A stretch of 6,012 nt of DNA, taken from positions 1-6,012 of the forward strand of contig JBKJQB010000265.1 of the NCBI GenBank assembly GCA_046594105.1, written 5' to 3'. Below the pieces are notes generated by a model, which saw nothing but the letters and a program-made list of their open reading frames with translations, did not search any database and was not told where the DNA came from. The translations under genes were made by a program, and so were the position numbers. Shown here in pieces: positions 5,544 to 6,012 of the stretch. The DNA is from JBDSGC01 sp046594105. GTDB lineage: Bacteria > Acidobacteriota > Thermoanaerobaculia > Gp7-AA8. How positions within the stretch are numbered: the first letter of the stretch is position 1; the number at the start of each line of letters is the position of its first letter.

Positions 5544-5642
5544 GTCTAACGGATCTGCGGTTCACCGGTGCGGGCAACACGCAGAACGTGCAAGTAGAAG
5601 TAGCACGACCGAGCCCGGATCCGGTGCAACCGCTTGTTAGGG
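5544..5642 (-). other. attC integron recombination site 2 (about 99 bp)
   Basis: On the minus strand the site opens with CCCTAAC (5642-5636), one base off the R'' consensus RYYYAAC, and ends with a consensus R' GTTAGAC (5550-5544). The inner arms are GCGGTTGCACCGG (plus 5621-5633) and its partner at 5557-5568. They pair over 12 bases with a single extra G, opposite plus-strand 5627, which is the classical extrahelical base of attC. The opening TAACAAGCGGTTGCACCGG has the look of common environmental attC sites. The TAA stop of the 5637-5918 gene lies in R''. Confidence 0.85.
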
Positions 5643-5918
5643 CGCCCTGTGACGACGCGGTTTGAGGAACGCCCACGCGGCCGTGAACCACACGACTGTG
5701 TTCACCAGGGCCGGCACGACGATGAACGTGAGGAGATCACTGGACGAGCTGGCGAGCGTGGTACCTGCCGATGCGGGAAGGCCAAGTAAGAATATAGACC
5801 TGTCGAAGCGTCCGTGGCCTCCGCCGAATCCGCCTTGAGCTAGAAACATCGCTAACGCGGTGAGCCCGGCCACAAGGGGAAAGGTGCTCACGAGAACCGC
5901 TCGTTTCACGCGAGTCAT
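5637..5918 (-). CDS. Integron cassette gene: 93-residue two-helix membrane protein of unknown function
   Basis: The ATG at 5916-5918 sits four bases after a GTTGGGGC box that looks like the end of another attC. The TAA stop lies inside the R'' box of attC site 2. The protein starts with a basic MTRVKR. It has one membrane segment at about residues 7-28, a Gly-rich loop (GGFGGGHGRF), a Ser/Ala-rich stretch, a second segment (about 62-84) and a basic end KPRRHRAP. Both ends are therefore probably cytoplasmic. Its second helix (VVPALVNTVVWF) loosely resembles the last helix of the neighbouring cassette protein (IVPAGVIAVTWF), but this may be convergence. Family not recognised. The first segment could be read as an uncleaved signal anchor. 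Confidence 0.7.
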   Translation of the reverse strand: MTRVKRAVLVSTFPLVAGLTALAMFLAQGGFGGGHGRFDRSIFLLGLPASAGTTLASSSSDLLTFIVVPALVNTVVWFTAAWAFLKPRRHRAP

Positions 5919-5921
5919 TGC

Positions 5922-6012
5922 GCCCCAACTTGCCCTTTACGGCCGTTTTCACCGGAGGATCGGCTGCCGTGCCGCGCGCGCCTCATCGAGCCGGCGCACC
6001 GGAGTGGTGTGC
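5922..6012 (-). other. Probable attC site, partial at the right edge
   Basis: On the minus strand, GTTGGGGC (5929-5922) resembles an attC R' box with one extra purine. About ten bases upstream is CCGGTGAAAACGGCCG (5955-5940), which resembles the L' arm of attC site 2 (CCGGTGAACCGC). The matching L'' and R'' boxes are not evident in the remaining bases and probably lie beyond 6012. The rest of this end (5960-6012) shows no gene. Confidence 0.5.

Overview
The window looks like a piece of a GC-rich, free-living bacterial chromosome. It carries long envelope and membrane genes, GTG starts and several families of palindromic intergenic repeats. The repeats (a GTCCC-GTA-GGGAC core, CCCAGGACT hairpins and a large hairpin element between convergent genes) are of a style I associate with soil and sediment bacteria, Acidobacteriota among them. 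That placement is a guess, because no marker gene is present.

Layout. Bases 1-969 (minus) hold the 5' part of a GT-C-fold glycosyltransferase-like membrane protein that runs off the left edge. A divergent intergenic stretch (970-1102) follows, then a DUF2142-type membrane protein (1103-2479, plus). Both proteins carry the early periplasmic Asp-Glu motif of GT-C enzymes, which fits work on cell-surface polysaccharide or glycan. A convergent spacer (2480-2707) is filled almost completely by a ~200-bp imperfect palindromic element. Next, on the minus strand (2708-4561), is an AI-2E/PerM-family transporter fused to a C-terminal module resembling the cobalamin-binding half of CarH/LitR-type sensors. 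The hallmark Trp and the cobalt-ligating His of that module are both replaced.

Bases 4562-4907 are a dense block of hairpins and short repeats bracketed by two near-identical ~31-bp direct repeats. To its right, 4908-6012 reads as an integron-type gene-cassette array on the minus strand. It holds three consecutive small membrane-protein ORFs, separated by two well-formed attC recombination sites (5059-5158 and 5544-5642), with the edge of a third attC at the right end. The TAA stop codons of both intact cassette genes lie inside the attC R'' boxes. The leftmost cassette gene is an N-terminal relative of the middle one and is cut off by the repeat block, with its own attC gone. No integrase is visible. 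If one exists it should lie beyond 6012 on the plus strand; otherwise this is an integrase-less attC cluster.

The most interesting items are the cassette array with unrecognised related membrane proteins, the transporter fused to a degenerate B12-sensor-like module, and the two repeat systems.
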